A stretch of 64,000 nucleotides of DNA, taken from Rhizobium sp. 11515TR (GTDB lineage Bacteria; Pseudomonadota; Alphaproteobacteria; Rhizobiales; Rhizobiaceae). The notes below the pieces were generated by a model that did not search any database, had not been told where the DNA came from, and worked only from the letters and a program-made list of their open reading frames with translations. Location: contig NZ_CP023000.1 of NCBI RefSeq assembly GCF_002277895.1, positions 248,001 through 312,000 on the forward strand. The letters run 5' to 3'. A program made the position numbers and the translations under genes. Below, piece after piece: positions 28,093 to 37,288 of the stretch. Position 1 is the first letter of the stretch; every line of letters begins with the position of its first letter.

Positions 28093-29313
28093 TCATCGCG
28101 AGGCATTGCCCTTGCGCGACAGGAACGCGTCGAGAATGACCGCGAGCGTCAGGATCGCGCCTTGGACCTCGAGCCGCGTCTGTGTTGATGCGTTCACGAG
28201 GAGCATGCCGTTGGAGACCGACCCCATGACCAGCGCGCCGGTCAAGGCCGCCCAGACCGAGCCCCGGCCGCCAAACAGGCTGACGCCGCCGATGACGGCC
28301 GCGGCGATCGCTTCGAGAAGCAGCGTCGTGTTCGCCGAGTCGGGTGAGACGCCAAGAACACGGCCCGATGCGATGATACCGCCAAGCGCCGCAAAGAGGC
28401 CCGTCAGCGTGAAGGCGGCGATACGCATCGACTTGACGGAGATGCCCGCGCGTCGCGCAGCTTCGGCATTGGCGCCGATGGCGTAGAGATGCAAGCCAAA
28501 GCGCGTCTGGGTTGTAATATAGGCGAACAGGCCGAGAAGGCCGAGCAGAGAGGCTACCAGCAGCGGCACGCCGCGATAGCTGTTGAAAACCGTCAGAACG
28601 ATGATCCCGACAACGGTGACGGACAGTACGGGGACTGCGATGCCTGACGCAAAGGATGCTGGCAGGCTGTTCTGCCGCTTGGCGGCGTACGACTGCCAGG
28701 AGAAAATCGCCAGTGTTATCACGACGGCGGCAAGCAGGAGGGCGCTCAGCGACGCAGGGAGATAAATGTTGGCGATCTTGCCGAAGGGCTGGCCGACAAG
28801 CGAGATGAGGTTGGAGCCGGCTGGCAGCATGTCGAGAAGGATGCCTTGCAAGACGAGCGAGGTTCCGAGCGTGACGATGAAGGCCGGCGCCCTGAAGAAC
28901 GTGACGACCGTACCCTGGATGGCACCGATCGCCCCACCGACAAATAGCCCGATCAGGACGGCGACTGTGGTGTCGTAGCCGCTATTGACGGCAAGTCCCG
29001 CCGTCACCGCAGCTGAAACCGCACCCGTCGCGGCAACCGACAGGTCGATCTCTCCGATAACCAGCACGAACATCAGGCCAAGCGCCACGACGCCGGTGAC
29101 AACGATCTGCAGTGACAGGTTGGATAGGTTCCGCGGGCTGAGGAAGAGCGGATTGGCCCACGCAAAATAGCCCCAGATCAGCGCAAGCGCAATCAGCACT
29201 GGGATCATGCGGTAGCGGGTCGCCAAGGTAGCGATGGAGGTGGATGTCTTCATTGGATCGGAACCCTGCGAGGGAATTTTCGCCGATGCGACGGTGGCAA
29301 TATGATTAGGCAT
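28093..29313 (-). CDS. CUT2 sugar-type ABC permease (XylH/RbsC type)
   Basis: The protein has about 406 residues and roughly ten or more predicted membrane helices. It carries the family motifs VLVIGEIDLSVAATGAVSA and AIGANAEAARRAGISVKSMR, then GGVSLFGGRGSVWAALTGAL. The ATG at 29313 overlaps the ATPase stop by 8 bases; a second candidate is the ATG at 29253. The length and the central insert resemble XylH. With the two upstream genes it makes a full transporter. Confidence 0.92.
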   Translation of the reverse strand: MPNHIATVASAKIPSQGSDPMKTSTSIATLATRYRMIPVLIALALIWGYFAWANPLFLSPRNLSNLSLQIVVTGVVALGLMFVLVIGEIDLSVAATGAVSAAVTAGLAVNSGYDTTVAVLIGLFVGGAIGAIQGTVVTFFRAPAFIVTLGTSLVLQGILLDMLPAGSNLISLVGQPFGKIANIYLPASLSALLLAAVVITLAIFSWQSYAAKRQNSLPASFASGIAVPVLSVTVVGIIVLTVFNSYRGVPLLVASLLGLLGLFAYITTQTRFGLHLYAIGANAEAARRAGISVKSMRIAAFTLTGLFAALGGIIASGRVLGVSPDSANTTLLLEAIAAAVIGGVSLFGGRGSVWAALTGALVMGSVSNGMLLVNASTQTRLEVQGAILTLAVILDAFLSRKGNASR

Positions 29314-30115
29314 GGAGGCCGCCCTCCGAAGGCTTGCGCGGCATCGCCGACATTTCTTCATTGCTGATCATGCCGGTGATCGCGCCGACCAGTTCCTCGC
29401 GCGTGTAAGCGCCGCGCGATACTTCCGCGACCTTGTGTCCGAGCCTGAGGACGACGACGCGATCTGCAACCTGCTGCACATCGCCCAGATCGTGCGAAAT
29501 GACGATGACCGCCCTGCCCTGGCTACGCAGGCGCTCGATTAGGTTCAGCACCTGTTTGCGCTGCGCCACGCCGAGGGCAGCGGTCGGCTCGTCGAGCAAA
29601 ACGATGCGCGGATCGGTCAGGATCGAGCGGCAGATCGCCACTGACTGTCTTTGCCCGCCCGAGAGCGAGGCCGATGGGACGTTGGTGTCGCGGATCTTGA
29701 CGTCGAGGCTTGCCAGGACCTCCTTGGCGCGCGCCTCCATCTTCGCCCGGTTCAGGCGCCGTCCCTTGTACCAGGGATGATAAAGCTCACGCCCGAGGAA
29801 AAGGTTCTGCACGGTGTCGAGATTATCGCACAGAGCAAGGTCCTGATAGACGGTCTGAATGCCGGCGGCATTAGCTTCGTGGGGTCCCTTCATGGCTAGT
29901 GCCTGGCCCGACACGCGGATCTCGCCTTCGTCGGGTGACTGGATCCCCGATATGGTTTTCACCAGCGTCGACTTGCCCGCGCCGTTGTCGCCCACCAGTG
30001 CCACCACTTCACCCGGCCAGACGCTCATGGAGACATTGGTCAGCGCCGCAACTCCGCCAAAACGGATTGAGATGTTTCGAATATCGAGAATGGGTGGTTC
30101 ATTTCGTTCCATCAT
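29306..30115 (-). CDS. CUT2 sugar-type ABC ATPase, single domain (FrcA type)
   Basis: The protein has 269 residues and one ATPase domain: Walker A GDNGAGKST, signature LSGGQRQSVAICRS, Walker B RIVLLDEPTAALG, switch His VISHD. Most CUT2 ATPases are two-domain RbsA-like proteins; the single-domain form resembles FrcA of the fructose system. It would work as a homodimer. It lies between the binding-protein and permease genes. Confidence 0.93.
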   Translation of the reverse strand: MMERNEPPILDIRNISIRFGGVAALTNVSMSVWPGEVVALVGDNGAGKSTLVKTISGIQSPDEGEIRVSGQALAMKGPHEANAAGIQTVYQDLALCDNLDTVQNLFLGRELYHPWYKGRRLNRAKMEARAKEVLASLDVKIRDTNVPSASLSGGQRQSVAICRSILTDPRIVLLDEPTAALGVAQRKQVLNLIERLRSQGRAVIVISHDLGDVQQVADRVVVLRLGHKVAEVSRGAYTREELVGAITGMISNEEMSAMPRKPSEGGLHA

Positions 30116-30136
30116 AGGACCCCTTTTATTGTTAAA

Positions 30137-30156
30137 GCCGGCCGAGATCGGCCAGC
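30137..30156. other. Stem-loop after the binding-protein gene
   Basis: On the minus strand GCTGGCCG-ATCT-CGGCCGGC forms an 8-bp stem (one G-U pair) with a tetraloop, followed by TTTAA. It lies 18 bases after the stop of the binding-protein gene and before the ATPase gene. It could be a partial terminator or an mRNA-stabilising stem that lowers ATPase and permease expression. Confidence 0.5.
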
Positions 30157-30174
30157 TCCTTATTTTCGGTTGCT

Positions 30175-31248
30175 TTATTTCTTGCAGAATTCCGCATCCT
30201 TGCCGATGCCACCGCAGATTTCGTCCCTCGTGTAGAGACCGCTATCGATCACGGTCTTCTGGACATTGTCTGCGGTGATGAAGATATTGGGCTCGAGGCG
30301 GGCCGGAACACCGCCATCGGTAAACTGGTTCGGCCACGAACCGTTCACCAGGTCCTTGGGTGCATCCTCGTTCTTGATCTTCGACACCAGCAGTTGGACC
30401 GCAGCGTCCGCCATGCCTTTGTATGGAGGCGACATGTCTGCCGCCTGCCAGCCGAGCAGAACGCGCTGGATGCCTTCGAGCGTCGCGTCATAGCCTCCGA
30501 ACACCTTGACCTTACCGACGAGGTCCTGGCCGCTGAGCGCCGCGATCACGCCACCGCCGGTGTCGTCGTTCATGACGACCGCGGCGTCGACACCGTTGTC
30601 GGTCTTCGTCAGGCACTGTTCCATGTTCTTCTGGGCATTGGAGGCGAGGTAGAGAAGCGCGTCGGCCTGGCAGACGACCTGGACCGTGCCATTGTCGATA
30701 AGCGGCTTCATGTATTTGTCGAAGCCCTTCATCTGTTCGGTGTAGAAGGCGAACTTCGGATCACCAAGCATATACGCAAGGCGCACAGGGCGATGTGCGG
30801 GAAGATGCTCGCTCAGCCATTTTCCTTGAGCTTCGCCAATATCGATGAAGGGGACGGATACGTGATAGGCAACTGGCCCCGGTCCCGGATCATGAGCGTA
30901 GGTCACAACGGGTACACCGTCTGTTTCAGCCTTGGCCAGAATGCTAGCGGAGCGCGGCGGGTCGACCGAGACGAGGATGATGCCGAGCGCGCCACTCGCG
31001 ATGGCCGATTCCGCTTGCGATACCTGCTGCTGCATATCATCGTTCGCGTTAAGCACCTTGACCTCGACGCCCGGCGCGTACTTCTTCATTGCGGCCGTGA
31101 TATTGGGAACGTCGAACTTATCAAACCTATTGGTGGTTACGTTAGGCAGCAGAAGGTAGACCGTGCCGGTCGGATCGGCCGCATGCGCCGGCAGCGCCGA
31201 CCAGACCGCAGAAGCGGCGAGAACCGCTGTCATTAGAATTCTTTTCAT
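30175..31248 (-). CDS. CUT2 sugar-type ABC binding protein
   Basis: The protein has 357 residues. A Sec signal peptide (MKRILMTAVLAASAVWSA, cut after AHA) precedes a two-lobe periplasmic-binding domain of the ribose-binding type (GTVYLLLPNVTTNRFDKFD; ASGALGIILVSVDPPRSAS). The start is set by AAAAGGGGAA before the ATG; an upstream in-frame ATG at 31329 would place the signal inside the protein. Two LysR-type boxes lie 100-190 bases upstream. The ligand is unknown. It differs from typical sugar-binding relatives by cysteine pairs near the C-terminus (EICGGIGKDAEFCKK). Confidence 0.92.
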   Translation of the reverse strand: MKRILMTAVLAASAVWSALPAHAADPTGTVYLLLPNVTTNRFDKFDVPNITAAMKKYAPGVEVKVLNANDDMQQQVSQAESAIASGALGIILVSVDPPRSASILAKAETDGVPVVTYAHDPGPGPVAYHVSVPFIDIGEAQGKWLSEHLPAHRPVRLAYMLGDPKFAFYTEQMKGFDKYMKPLIDNGTVQVVCQADALLYLASNAQKNMEQCLTKTDNGVDAAVVMNDDTGGGVIAALSGQDLVGKVKVFGGYDATLEGIQRVLLGWQAADMSPPYKGMADAAVQLLVSKIKNEDAPKDLVNGSWPNQFTDGGVPARLEPNIFITADNVQKTVIDSGLYTRDEICGGIGKDAEFCKK

Positions 31249-31349
31249 CTGATTCCCCTTTTGTTGGATGAGCAAATCATCCCGATTTTTCACGCTGGGC
31301 ATTCGGTGGTATGCCCACAAACGAAACATCCCTCACCGCAGGGCAGGCC

Positions 31350-31364
31350 ATGACTAGGTGTCAT
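31350..31364. promoter_or_regulatory. LysR-type box, proximal to the ABC operon
   Basis: ATGAC-TAGGT-GTCAT is a perfect copy of the dyad, 102 bases before the binding-protein ATG. It lies 73 bp from a second copy, so the two are on the same DNA face at about seven helical turns. Confidence 0.7.
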
Positions 31365-31422
31365 GCATTTGGAGGCTATGCCTCCCATTTTATGGCCTCA
31401 AGAGGCACGCACTCATTCCTGC

Positions 31423-31437
31423 ATGACTTACTGTCAT
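31423..31437. promoter_or_regulatory. LysR-type box, distal to the ABC operon
   Basis: ATGAC-TTACT-GTCAT is a perfect copy of the same dyad, 175 bases before the binding-protein ATG. Paired boxes fit tetrameric LysR binding. Confidence 0.7.
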
Positions 31438-31502
31438 AGCTGAATCGTTTTCAGACAGGTGGGACGGCACGTTATTGATCCATTCCACAATGAAAATCCG
31501 GA

Positions 31503-31520
31503 TGCCGAAGCTTTTCGGCA
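31503..31520. terminator. Hairpin after the GMC oxidoreductase gene
   Basis: TGCCGAA-GCTT-TTCGGCA is a perfect 7-bp stem with a 4-base loop, 28 bases after the stop of the GMC gene. A T-rich stretch (GATTTTCATT on the minus strand) follows at some distance. It probably ends the GMC transcript. Confidence 0.5.
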
Positions 31521-31547
31521 CTAATTGCTCTGAAGAGCGTCGATCTT

Positions 31548-33170
31548 TCACCCTTCCAAGATCATATCCGCTGCTTTTTCCGCGATCATGATCGTGCCGG
31601 CATTGGTATTGCCACTGACCATCGTTGGCATAATGGATGCATCGGCGATCCGCAGACCACCGATACCGCGCACTCTCAGCTTTTCGTCCACGACGGCGAG
31701 ATCGTCCTGGCCCATCTTGGCCGTCCCGCAGGTGTGATGCCCGATGCCCGACGTGCTTTTGATATAGTGATCGAGCTCGACGTCGGAGCGGATATCTGCG
31801 CCCGGCGACAGTTCCGGGCCTCGGTAGGAGTCAAAGGCTGGCTGGGCAAAGATACGGCGCGTAACACGAATGGCCTCTCGGGTGACGGCCATGTCATACT
31901 CCGATGACAGGAAATGCGGATCGAAGACGGGAGGCTCATGCGGATCGGCCGATTTCAACCAAAGCTTACCGCGACTTTCCGGCCGGTTCGGCCAGACATG
32001 AACGACATAGGAGTGCCCTTCGAGTTCGTCTGCCCACGGCATCCAGATCTTCAAGCCTTGGCCGGGATAATAGGGAATGAAGACGGCCTGACATTCCGGT
32101 GCAGAAGCGCCGGGCTGCGTGCTGAAAAACCCTCCCGCTTCCAGCGGACTCCGGCACACCTGGCCCCGCTTGAGGAAAACGCCGTTCAGCATCTCCAGCG
32201 TCAGTGTGTGCACGCGCAGCGACTTTGCCAAAGACACCGGCTTGGTCGAACTGTGCGCGACCGAGACGTTGACATGGTCCTGAAGATTTCCACCAACGCC
32301 GTCCAGACGATGCTCCATGCGGATACCGTGAGGTTCGATGTCGGCCGGGTTTCCAATGCCGGACAGCATCAATATCTTTGGCGTATTGATCGACCCTGCG
32401 GCAAGAACGACCTCTCGACCAGCCCTTGCTATCGCGACCTTACCTTTTTGCTCGTATTCTACCCCGACCACCATTCTGTCGTTCAGGACAAGTTTACGAA
32501 CAGTGGCGTTGACCTCGACCCTTAGGTTCGGCCGCCGCATTGCCGGCCGAAGGAACGTCTTGGCCGTGGTCGCGCGCCGGCCATTCTCGATGTTGAAATC
32601 ATAGACGCCGAATCCCTCCTGCATTGCACCGTTGAAGTCGTTGTTGAGCGGGAATCCTGCTTGCTCACAAGCCTCTAGGTAGACCTTGGAAAGTTCGTTC
32701 ACGACAGCTGGCTTGACAACGGGGAGCACGCCGCGAGAACTGTGGAAAGCGTTGTCGCCGCCGAAATATTTCTCGGACTTGCGGAAGTACGGCAGGACAT
32801 CCTCAAACGACCATCCAACGTTGCCCAGCTGGCGCCAGGTGTCAAAATCGTGTGGGTTGCCGCGGATATATTGAGCACCGTTGAAAATGAATGACCCGCC
32901 GAGCATCTTGCCACGAGGGAAAAATTGCGTACGCCCCTCCATGTTGGCTTGTGGCACACAGTTGAACGCCCAGTTGTTGCGTTTGAAGGAAAAGAGTTTG
33001 GCAGCGAGGAAGGGAAGGTCATAAGACAATTCCCGACCCGATCCGCCCGCCTCCAGCAGGAGCACTCGGTCGCCGCGCTCACTTAGCCGGCTCGCCAGAA
33101 CGGAACCGGAAGATCCCCCTCCAATGATGATGAAATCATATTGTTGCTGTTCGACAGTCTCAAGCGTCAC
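31548..33170 (-). CDS. GMC family FAD-dependent oxidoreductase (choline dehydrogenase-like)
   Basis: The protein has 540 residues. The FAD fold is IIGGGSSGSVLASRLSE at residue 15, the GMC signatures are GKMLGGSFIFNGAQYIRGNP and AGSINTPKILMLSGIG, and the catalytic His is in GIGHHTCGTAKMGQD with the C-terminal SGNTNAGTIMIAEKAAD. The family oxidises primary or secondary alcohols such as choline, polyethylene glycol or sugar alcohols to aldehydes or ketones. No signal peptide is present. A LysR-type dyad lies 79 bases upstream, linking it to the ABC operon and amidohydrolase. The substrate is unknown. Confidence 0.93.
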   Translation of the reverse strand: MTLETVEQQQYDFIIIGGGSSGSVLASRLSERGDRVLLLEAGGSGRELSYDLPFLAAKLFSFKRNNWAFNCVPQANMEGRTQFFPRGKMLGGSFIFNGAQYIRGNPHDFDTWRQLGNVGWSFEDVLPYFRKSEKYFGGDNAFHSSRGVLPVVKPAVVNELSKVYLEACEQAGFPLNNDFNGAMQEGFGVYDFNIENGRRATTAKTFLRPAMRRPNLRVEVNATVRKLVLNDRMVVGVEYEQKGKVAIARAGREVVLAAGSINTPKILMLSGIGNPADIEPHGIRMEHRLDGVGGNLQDHVNVSVAHSSTKPVSLAKSLRVHTLTLEMLNGVFLKRGQVCRSPLEAGGFFSTQPGASAPECQAVFIPYYPGQGLKIWMPWADELEGHSYVVHVWPNRPESRGKLWLKSADPHEPPVFDPHFLSSEYDMAVTREAIRVTRRIFAQPAFDSYRGPELSPGADIRSDVELDHYIKSTSGIGHHTCGTAKMGQDDLAVVDEKLRVRGIGGLRIADASIMPTMVSGNTNAGTIMIAEKAADMILEG

Positions 33171-33248
33171 GGGCTGGCTCCAGAGTTCCTTTTTTCCTTT
33201 GGTCGCTCAACTTAAAGAGCGTATCAAGTACTTGGAAATTCTTTCGCT

Positions 33249-33263
33249 ATGAGTGAAACTCAT
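33249..33263. promoter_or_regulatory. LysR-type box before the GMC gene
   Basis: ATGAG-TGAAA-CTCAT has the same 5-5-5 layout as the other boxes, with both inner bases changed symmetrically. It extends to a 9-bp perfect dyad (33246-33266). It is 79 bases before the GMC start. The remaining bases up to 33517 show no recognisable gene. Confidence 0.6.
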
Positions 33264-33517
33264 AGCCTCGGCAGAGGGGATGCCGACGCGCACGCCGGGT
33301 TCGCTATCTTCGCAGATTGGTGGACCAAGTCCTGTGGGGCAAGCTCTGGGGAAGAAACCCGCGGAAGGCACGGAAAGCCGAAAAACTCGCGAGCAATGCG
33401 ATCAGTGAGGAGATTTCGGTGGCCGGGGTGAATGCTCCTCCCAAAATACGGGAAGGTCGCGCGACAAAAGATGCAACTGCAGCTCTAAGCGGGTGATCGT
33501 GAAGGCCGTATTAAAAC

Positions 33518-34183
33518 TCAGATCCTTAGAGCCACGAGTGTGTCGAATTCTGTGAGGTCCTGACAACGGGTAACGTCAGACGGAAAGAAGTCGGGGGCGC
33601 CCTGAGCGACAACTGCCAGAAAAGGAATGCCGAGTTCTAATGAAGCGTCGAACTCGGTTCTGGAATCGCCAACCGCAAGCGCATCCTTGGGATCGCATTC
33701 CTCACTTCGCAGAATTCTCCGAAACTCCGCAAGTTTGGTTTTCGGAGAGCCGGCAGCCGAGGCGAAATAGTGCTCCAAGCCGCGACGCCGCAGGACGGCC
33801 TTCAGGTCTGCGTCGGGCATGCCCGAAACGACATGCAGCGGAATGCGTCCCAAGAGACGTTCAAGAAGTTGGGCTGCCCCGGGCACGAAAGGCGCTTCCA
33901 CCATCGCCTTGTCGACGATCGAAGCGAATTGATCACATAGCTGCATGATTTTTTTTGGATCAACGGTCCTTCCGAAAACATGCTCCTCGAAATATTCGAA
34001 TTTCTGCTGCCGGCCAATCCCGCCATGGCGCTCCTGATAGCGGATGACTTCAGCGATCTTTTCCTTGTCCTCACCATGATAGCATTGGGCAAAAGCCATC
34101 GTCTTCGCCTGCGCGGAATCAAGGACAACGCCATCGAAGTCGAAAATGATAACCTTCGGTGATCGTTCGAACGCTTTCGCCAA
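33518..34183 (-). CDS. HAD family hydrolase
   Basis: The protein has 221 residues. It has HAD motif I IIFDFDGVVLDSA, motif II HVVSGMP, and motif III/IV region AGSPKTK and ALAVGDSRTEFDA. This pattern fits phosphatases or phosphomutases of the phosphoglycolate phosphatase group. The start is taken as TTG at 34183 because AAAGGAG lies 6 bases before it; an ATG at 34222 overlaps the aspartase gene and has no ribosome site. It is the last gene of the long minus-strand LacI-controlled operon. The phosphate ester it acts on is unknown. Confidence 0.82.
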   Translation of the reverse strand: MAKAFERSPKVIIFDFDGVVLDSAQAKTMAFAQCYHGEDKEKIAEVIRYQERHGGIGRQQKFEYFEEHVFGRTVDPKKIMQLCDQFASIVDKAMVEAPFVPGAAQLLERLLGRIPLHVVSGMPDADLKAVLRRRGLEHYFASAAGSPKTKLAEFRRILRSEECDPKDALAVGDSRTEFDASLELGIPFLAVVAQGAPDFFPSDVTRCQDLTEFDTLVALRI

Positions 34184-34202
34184 CTTCTGCTCCTTTTGCT
34201 TC

Positions 34203-35648
34203 TCAGACCGTCTTTGGCGCAAGTCGAAGTCTCGAGGGACGCGTCAGCATCCTCGGGTCGAGGACCTGATCAATCAATTCAGGCGAAAGCGTGTGATCGG
34301 CCTCCAGAACTTCGCGCATGGTGCGGCCCGCCAGGATTTCCTTGGCTAGCAGCGCAGAGCGCTCATAACCGATCAGCGAAGTCAGCGCCGTTGCTAATGC
34401 GGTTCCCGCCTCCAGATTCTGACGGCAACGCTCTTCATTTGCCACAATCCCACGCACACATTTCTCGTCAAGGGTATGCAATGCATTGGTCATCAAGGTC
34501 ATCGATTGCAGCAGGTTGAAGACGATAACGGGCTCAAAGGCATTGAGCTGCAATTGACCCGCTTCCGCCGCGAGCGTCACGACGAGATCGGCGCCAATTA
34601 CCTGAAAGGCCACCTGGTTGACGACTTCCGGAATGACCGGATTGACCTTACCAGGCATGATCGAGGAGCCTGGTTGCATGGAGGGTAGGCTGATTTCGCC
34701 TAAACCGCCGCGAGGCCCGCTCGATAACAGCCGAAGGTCGTTGGAAATCTTCGAGACCTTGACAGCGGTGCGCTTCAAGGTGCCGGAAAAAAGAACGAAG
34801 GCGCCGGTGTCCCAGCAGGCCTCGACCAAATCGCTCGCGGGTTTGAGTGGCACCTCTGAGATTTTGGCCAATTCGGCAATCGCGAGTGCTGCATAGCGTG
34901 GATCAGCCGTAATACCGGTGCCGATCGCCGTGCCTCCTAGATTGACTTCTTGAAGCAATGCAGCTGCATCCTCAAGCCTTTGAATATCCTCTCGCAAGGT
35001 CACGGCGAAAGCCATGAACTCCTGTCCGAGCGTCATCGGAACCGCATCTTGCAGCTGCGTGCGACCAAGTTTAACGACGTCGCCAAACTCAAGCGCCTTG
35101 GTTTCGAAAGCGTCGGCCAGCGCCGAAATCGCGGCAGATAGCTGCTTATAGCTCAAAAGAAGCGCAAGCCTGATGGCCGTCGGATAGACGTCGTTGGTCG
35201 ATTGCGAGAGGTTGACGTCGTTGTTGGGATGAATGACATCGAAACGGCCCCGCGGTAGCCCGAGATGCTCAAGTGCTCGATTGGCGACGACCTCGTTGAT
35301 ATTCATATTTGTTGATGTCCCAGCGCCGCCCTGGAAGACATCGAGCGAAAATTGGTCGATCAATCGACCGGCGGCGATATCGTCACATGCGAGTGCGATC
35401 GCCCGGCACTTGTCTTCCGGCAGATCGCCGAGCTCACAATTGGCGGCGGAGGCCGCCTTTTTGACGTAGGCAAGCGCCTTGATGAAGAGCGGATAGTGCC
35501 CGATCGGAATGCCGGAGATCTGAAAATTGGCGATCGCGCGGGCTGTCTGAGCGCCGAAATAGGCCTGCGCCGGCACCTCGACGGGCCCCAGGGAGTCATA
35601 CTCGCTGCGGATGTTGGAAGGGCTCGAGGGGAGCAACGTTTCGCCCAT
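34203..35648 (-). CDS. aspA: Aspartate ammonia-lyase (aspartase)
   Basis: The protein has 481 residues and belongs to the fumarase/aspartase superfamily. The signature GSSIMPGKVNPVIPEVVNQV, with VIPEVV, is the aspartase form rather than the fumarase form, as are GAGTSTNMNINEV and AGQLQLNAFEPVI. It converts L-aspartate to fumarate and ammonia. The start MGETLLPSS has GGAG 7 bases upstream; an in-frame ATG at 35705 lacks one. It lies 19 bases before the HAD gene and 116 after the aldehyde dehydrogenase. Its place in a sugar-type transporter operon points to catabolism of a compound that yields aspartate. Confidence 0.88.
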   Translation of the reverse strand: MGETLLPSSPSNIRSEYDSLGPVEVPAQAYFGAQTARAIANFQISGIPIGHYPLFIKALAYVKKAASAANCELGDLPEDKCRAIALACDDIAAGRLIDQFSLDVFQGGAGTSTNMNINEVVANRALEHLGLPRGRFDVIHPNNDVNLSQSTNDVYPTAIRLALLLSYKQLSAAISALADAFETKALEFGDVVKLGRTQLQDAVPMTLGQEFMAFAVTLREDIQRLEDAAALLQEVNLGGTAIGTGITADPRYAALAIAELAKISEVPLKPASDLVEACWDTGAFVLFSGTLKRTAVKVSKISNDLRLLSSGPRGGLGEISLPSMQPGSSIMPGKVNPVIPEVVNQVAFQVIGADLVVTLAAEAGQLQLNAFEPVIVFNLLQSMTLMTNALHTLDEKCVRGIVANEERCRQNLEAGTALATALTSLIGYERSALLAKEILAGRTMREVLEADHTLSPELIDQVLDPRMLTRPSRLRLAPKTV

Positions 35649-35764
35649 GTATCTCTCCACTACCTCATGTTTGAAGAAAGCTGGTGACAGGATCACGTCC
35701 GTCACCAGCTACAGCCGCTTGGGAGGTGCAACGCTTCAAAGCGGCTGGTTCTGCCGTTGACGGA

Positions 35765-37252
35765 TTAGCCGGCCGTATGTGGCAGTGCGTGCGCACGCTT
35801 ACCGAGCTTGACGAACACCGACTTCACTTCCGTAAATTCCAAAAGCCCATCCATGCCGTTTTCGCGACCGATACCGCTTTCCTTGTAGCCGCCGAACGGC
35901 ATCTGTACGGTGGTTTCCAAGAAGGTGTTGACGTAGACCGTCCCGCTCTTGAGCTCACGCGAAACCTGGATGGCCTTGTCGATATCCTTTGTCCAGAGAC
36001 CGTTTCCGAGGCCATAGTTGGTGTCGTTGGCAAGAGCGATTGCTTCATCGACGGTCTTGAAAGTGGTGACCGCGAGCACGGGCCCGAAGATCTCTTCGCG
36101 GAAGATCTTCATAGCCGGCGTCACGCCCGAGAAGATGGTGGGCGCAACAAAGAAACCCTTGCCGAAGGTGGCGTCGGTCAGACGCTTGCCACCGACTTCG
36201 AGTCTTGCGCCTTCATCAAGGCCGGACTGAATGTAGCCGAGCACCTTCTCCATGTGCTTCTCGTGAATAAGCGCACCGAGATCGGCTTGGTCGTCCTCTG
36301 GGAGGCCCGTGCGAATTTTCTTCGATCGCTCGACCAGATTGCCGACGAACTCGTCCGCAATCTTCTCTTCGATAAGAAGCCGCGTTCCTTGTACGCATTC
36401 CTCGCCCTGGTTCAGGATATATCCGAACAGAACGCCGTCGATTGCTGCATCGATGTCGGCATCGGCAAAAACGATGTTTGCCGCCTTGCCGCCGAGTTCA
36501 AGCCCGACGCGCTTCATCTGCTCCGCTGCGCGCGCGGCAATGCGCTTGCCCACAGCGGTCGAACCCGTAAAGGAGATCATGTCGATGCCGCGATGCCCGG
36601 TCAGGGCCTCGCCGACCGCGCTTCCAGAGCCGGTGACGACGTTGATCACACCGTCGGGAATGCCCGCCTCTTTTGCAAGTGCGGCGATCTCAAGCGTCGT
36701 GCTCGAGGTAAGCTCGGAGGGCTTGATGACCACGGTGCAGCCAGCGGCAAGCGCATAAGGCAGCTTCTGGAACAGTGTCACAAGCGGGAAGTTCCATGGC
36801 GTGATCATCGCAATGACGCCACGCGGCTCCCGAATGACGAGGCCGAGATTGGCATCGCCGGCATTTGAAACGAGGTCGCTTGGGATCTGCCAGGCGAGTG
36901 CGGCGGCATAGCGGGCGAGTTCGATGGACCACTCCGTTTCGCCCCTGGCGAACCGGATTGGCTTGCCGACTTCCTCGGCCTCCATCTTGGCCAGCTTATC
37001 AGTATCGCGGACGAGGAGCTCGATCCAACGGCTGATTGCCTTGGCACGTTCGGCGCCAGGCAGGGCAGACCAGACCGAACGGTCGTCGAACGCCTTGCGC
37101 GCGGCTTTGACAGCGAGATCCACTTCCTTTTCCGAGCTATCGGCGAACCGAGCCAGCAGTTTGCCATTGGCCGGCGAACTGCGCTCGACGGTTCCGGAGG
37201 TCTTGACCCAAGATCCGTCAATCCAGTTTCCATAGTCACGGACATCAGTCAT
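35765..37252 (-). CDS. NAD(P)-dependent aldehyde dehydrogenase
   Basis: The protein has 495 residues and the full ALDH fold: MITPWNFPL (cofactor and catalytic Asn), IKPSELT, the glycine loop FTGSTAVGKRI, the general base Glu in LELGGKAANIV, and the catalytic Cys in NQGEECVQGTRLL near residue 295. It oxidises an aldehyde to an acid in the cytoplasm. Homologues include betaine- and aminobutyraldehyde-type enzymes, but the substrate cannot be read. It lies between the transporter genes and aspA. A GMC alcohol oxidase in the divergent arm could supply its aldehyde. Confidence 0.93.
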   Translation of the reverse strand: MTDVRDYGNWIDGSWVKTSGTVERSSPANGKLLARFADSSEKEVDLAVKAARKAFDDRSVWSALPGAERAKAISRWIELLVRDTDKLAKMEAEEVGKPIRFARGETEWSIELARYAAALAWQIPSDLVSNAGDANLGLVIREPRGVIAMITPWNFPLVTLFQKLPYALAAGCTVVIKPSELTSSTTLEIAALAKEAGIPDGVINVVTGSGSAVGEALTGHRGIDMISFTGSTAVGKRIAARAAEQMKRVGLELGGKAANIVFADADIDAAIDGVLFGYILNQGEECVQGTRLLIEEKIADEFVGNLVERSKKIRTGLPEDDQADLGALIHEKHMEKVLGYIQSGLDEGARLEVGGKRLTDATFGKGFFVAPTIFSGVTPAMKIFREEIFGPVLAVTTFKTVDEAIALANDTNYGLGNGLWTKDIDKAIQVSRELKSGTVYVNTFLETTVQMPFGGYKESGIGRENGMDGLLEFTEVKSVFVKLGKRAHALPHTAG

Positions 37253-37288
37253 CTTCTTTCCTTTACTTCAAAGTTGCAGACGCGCCGA

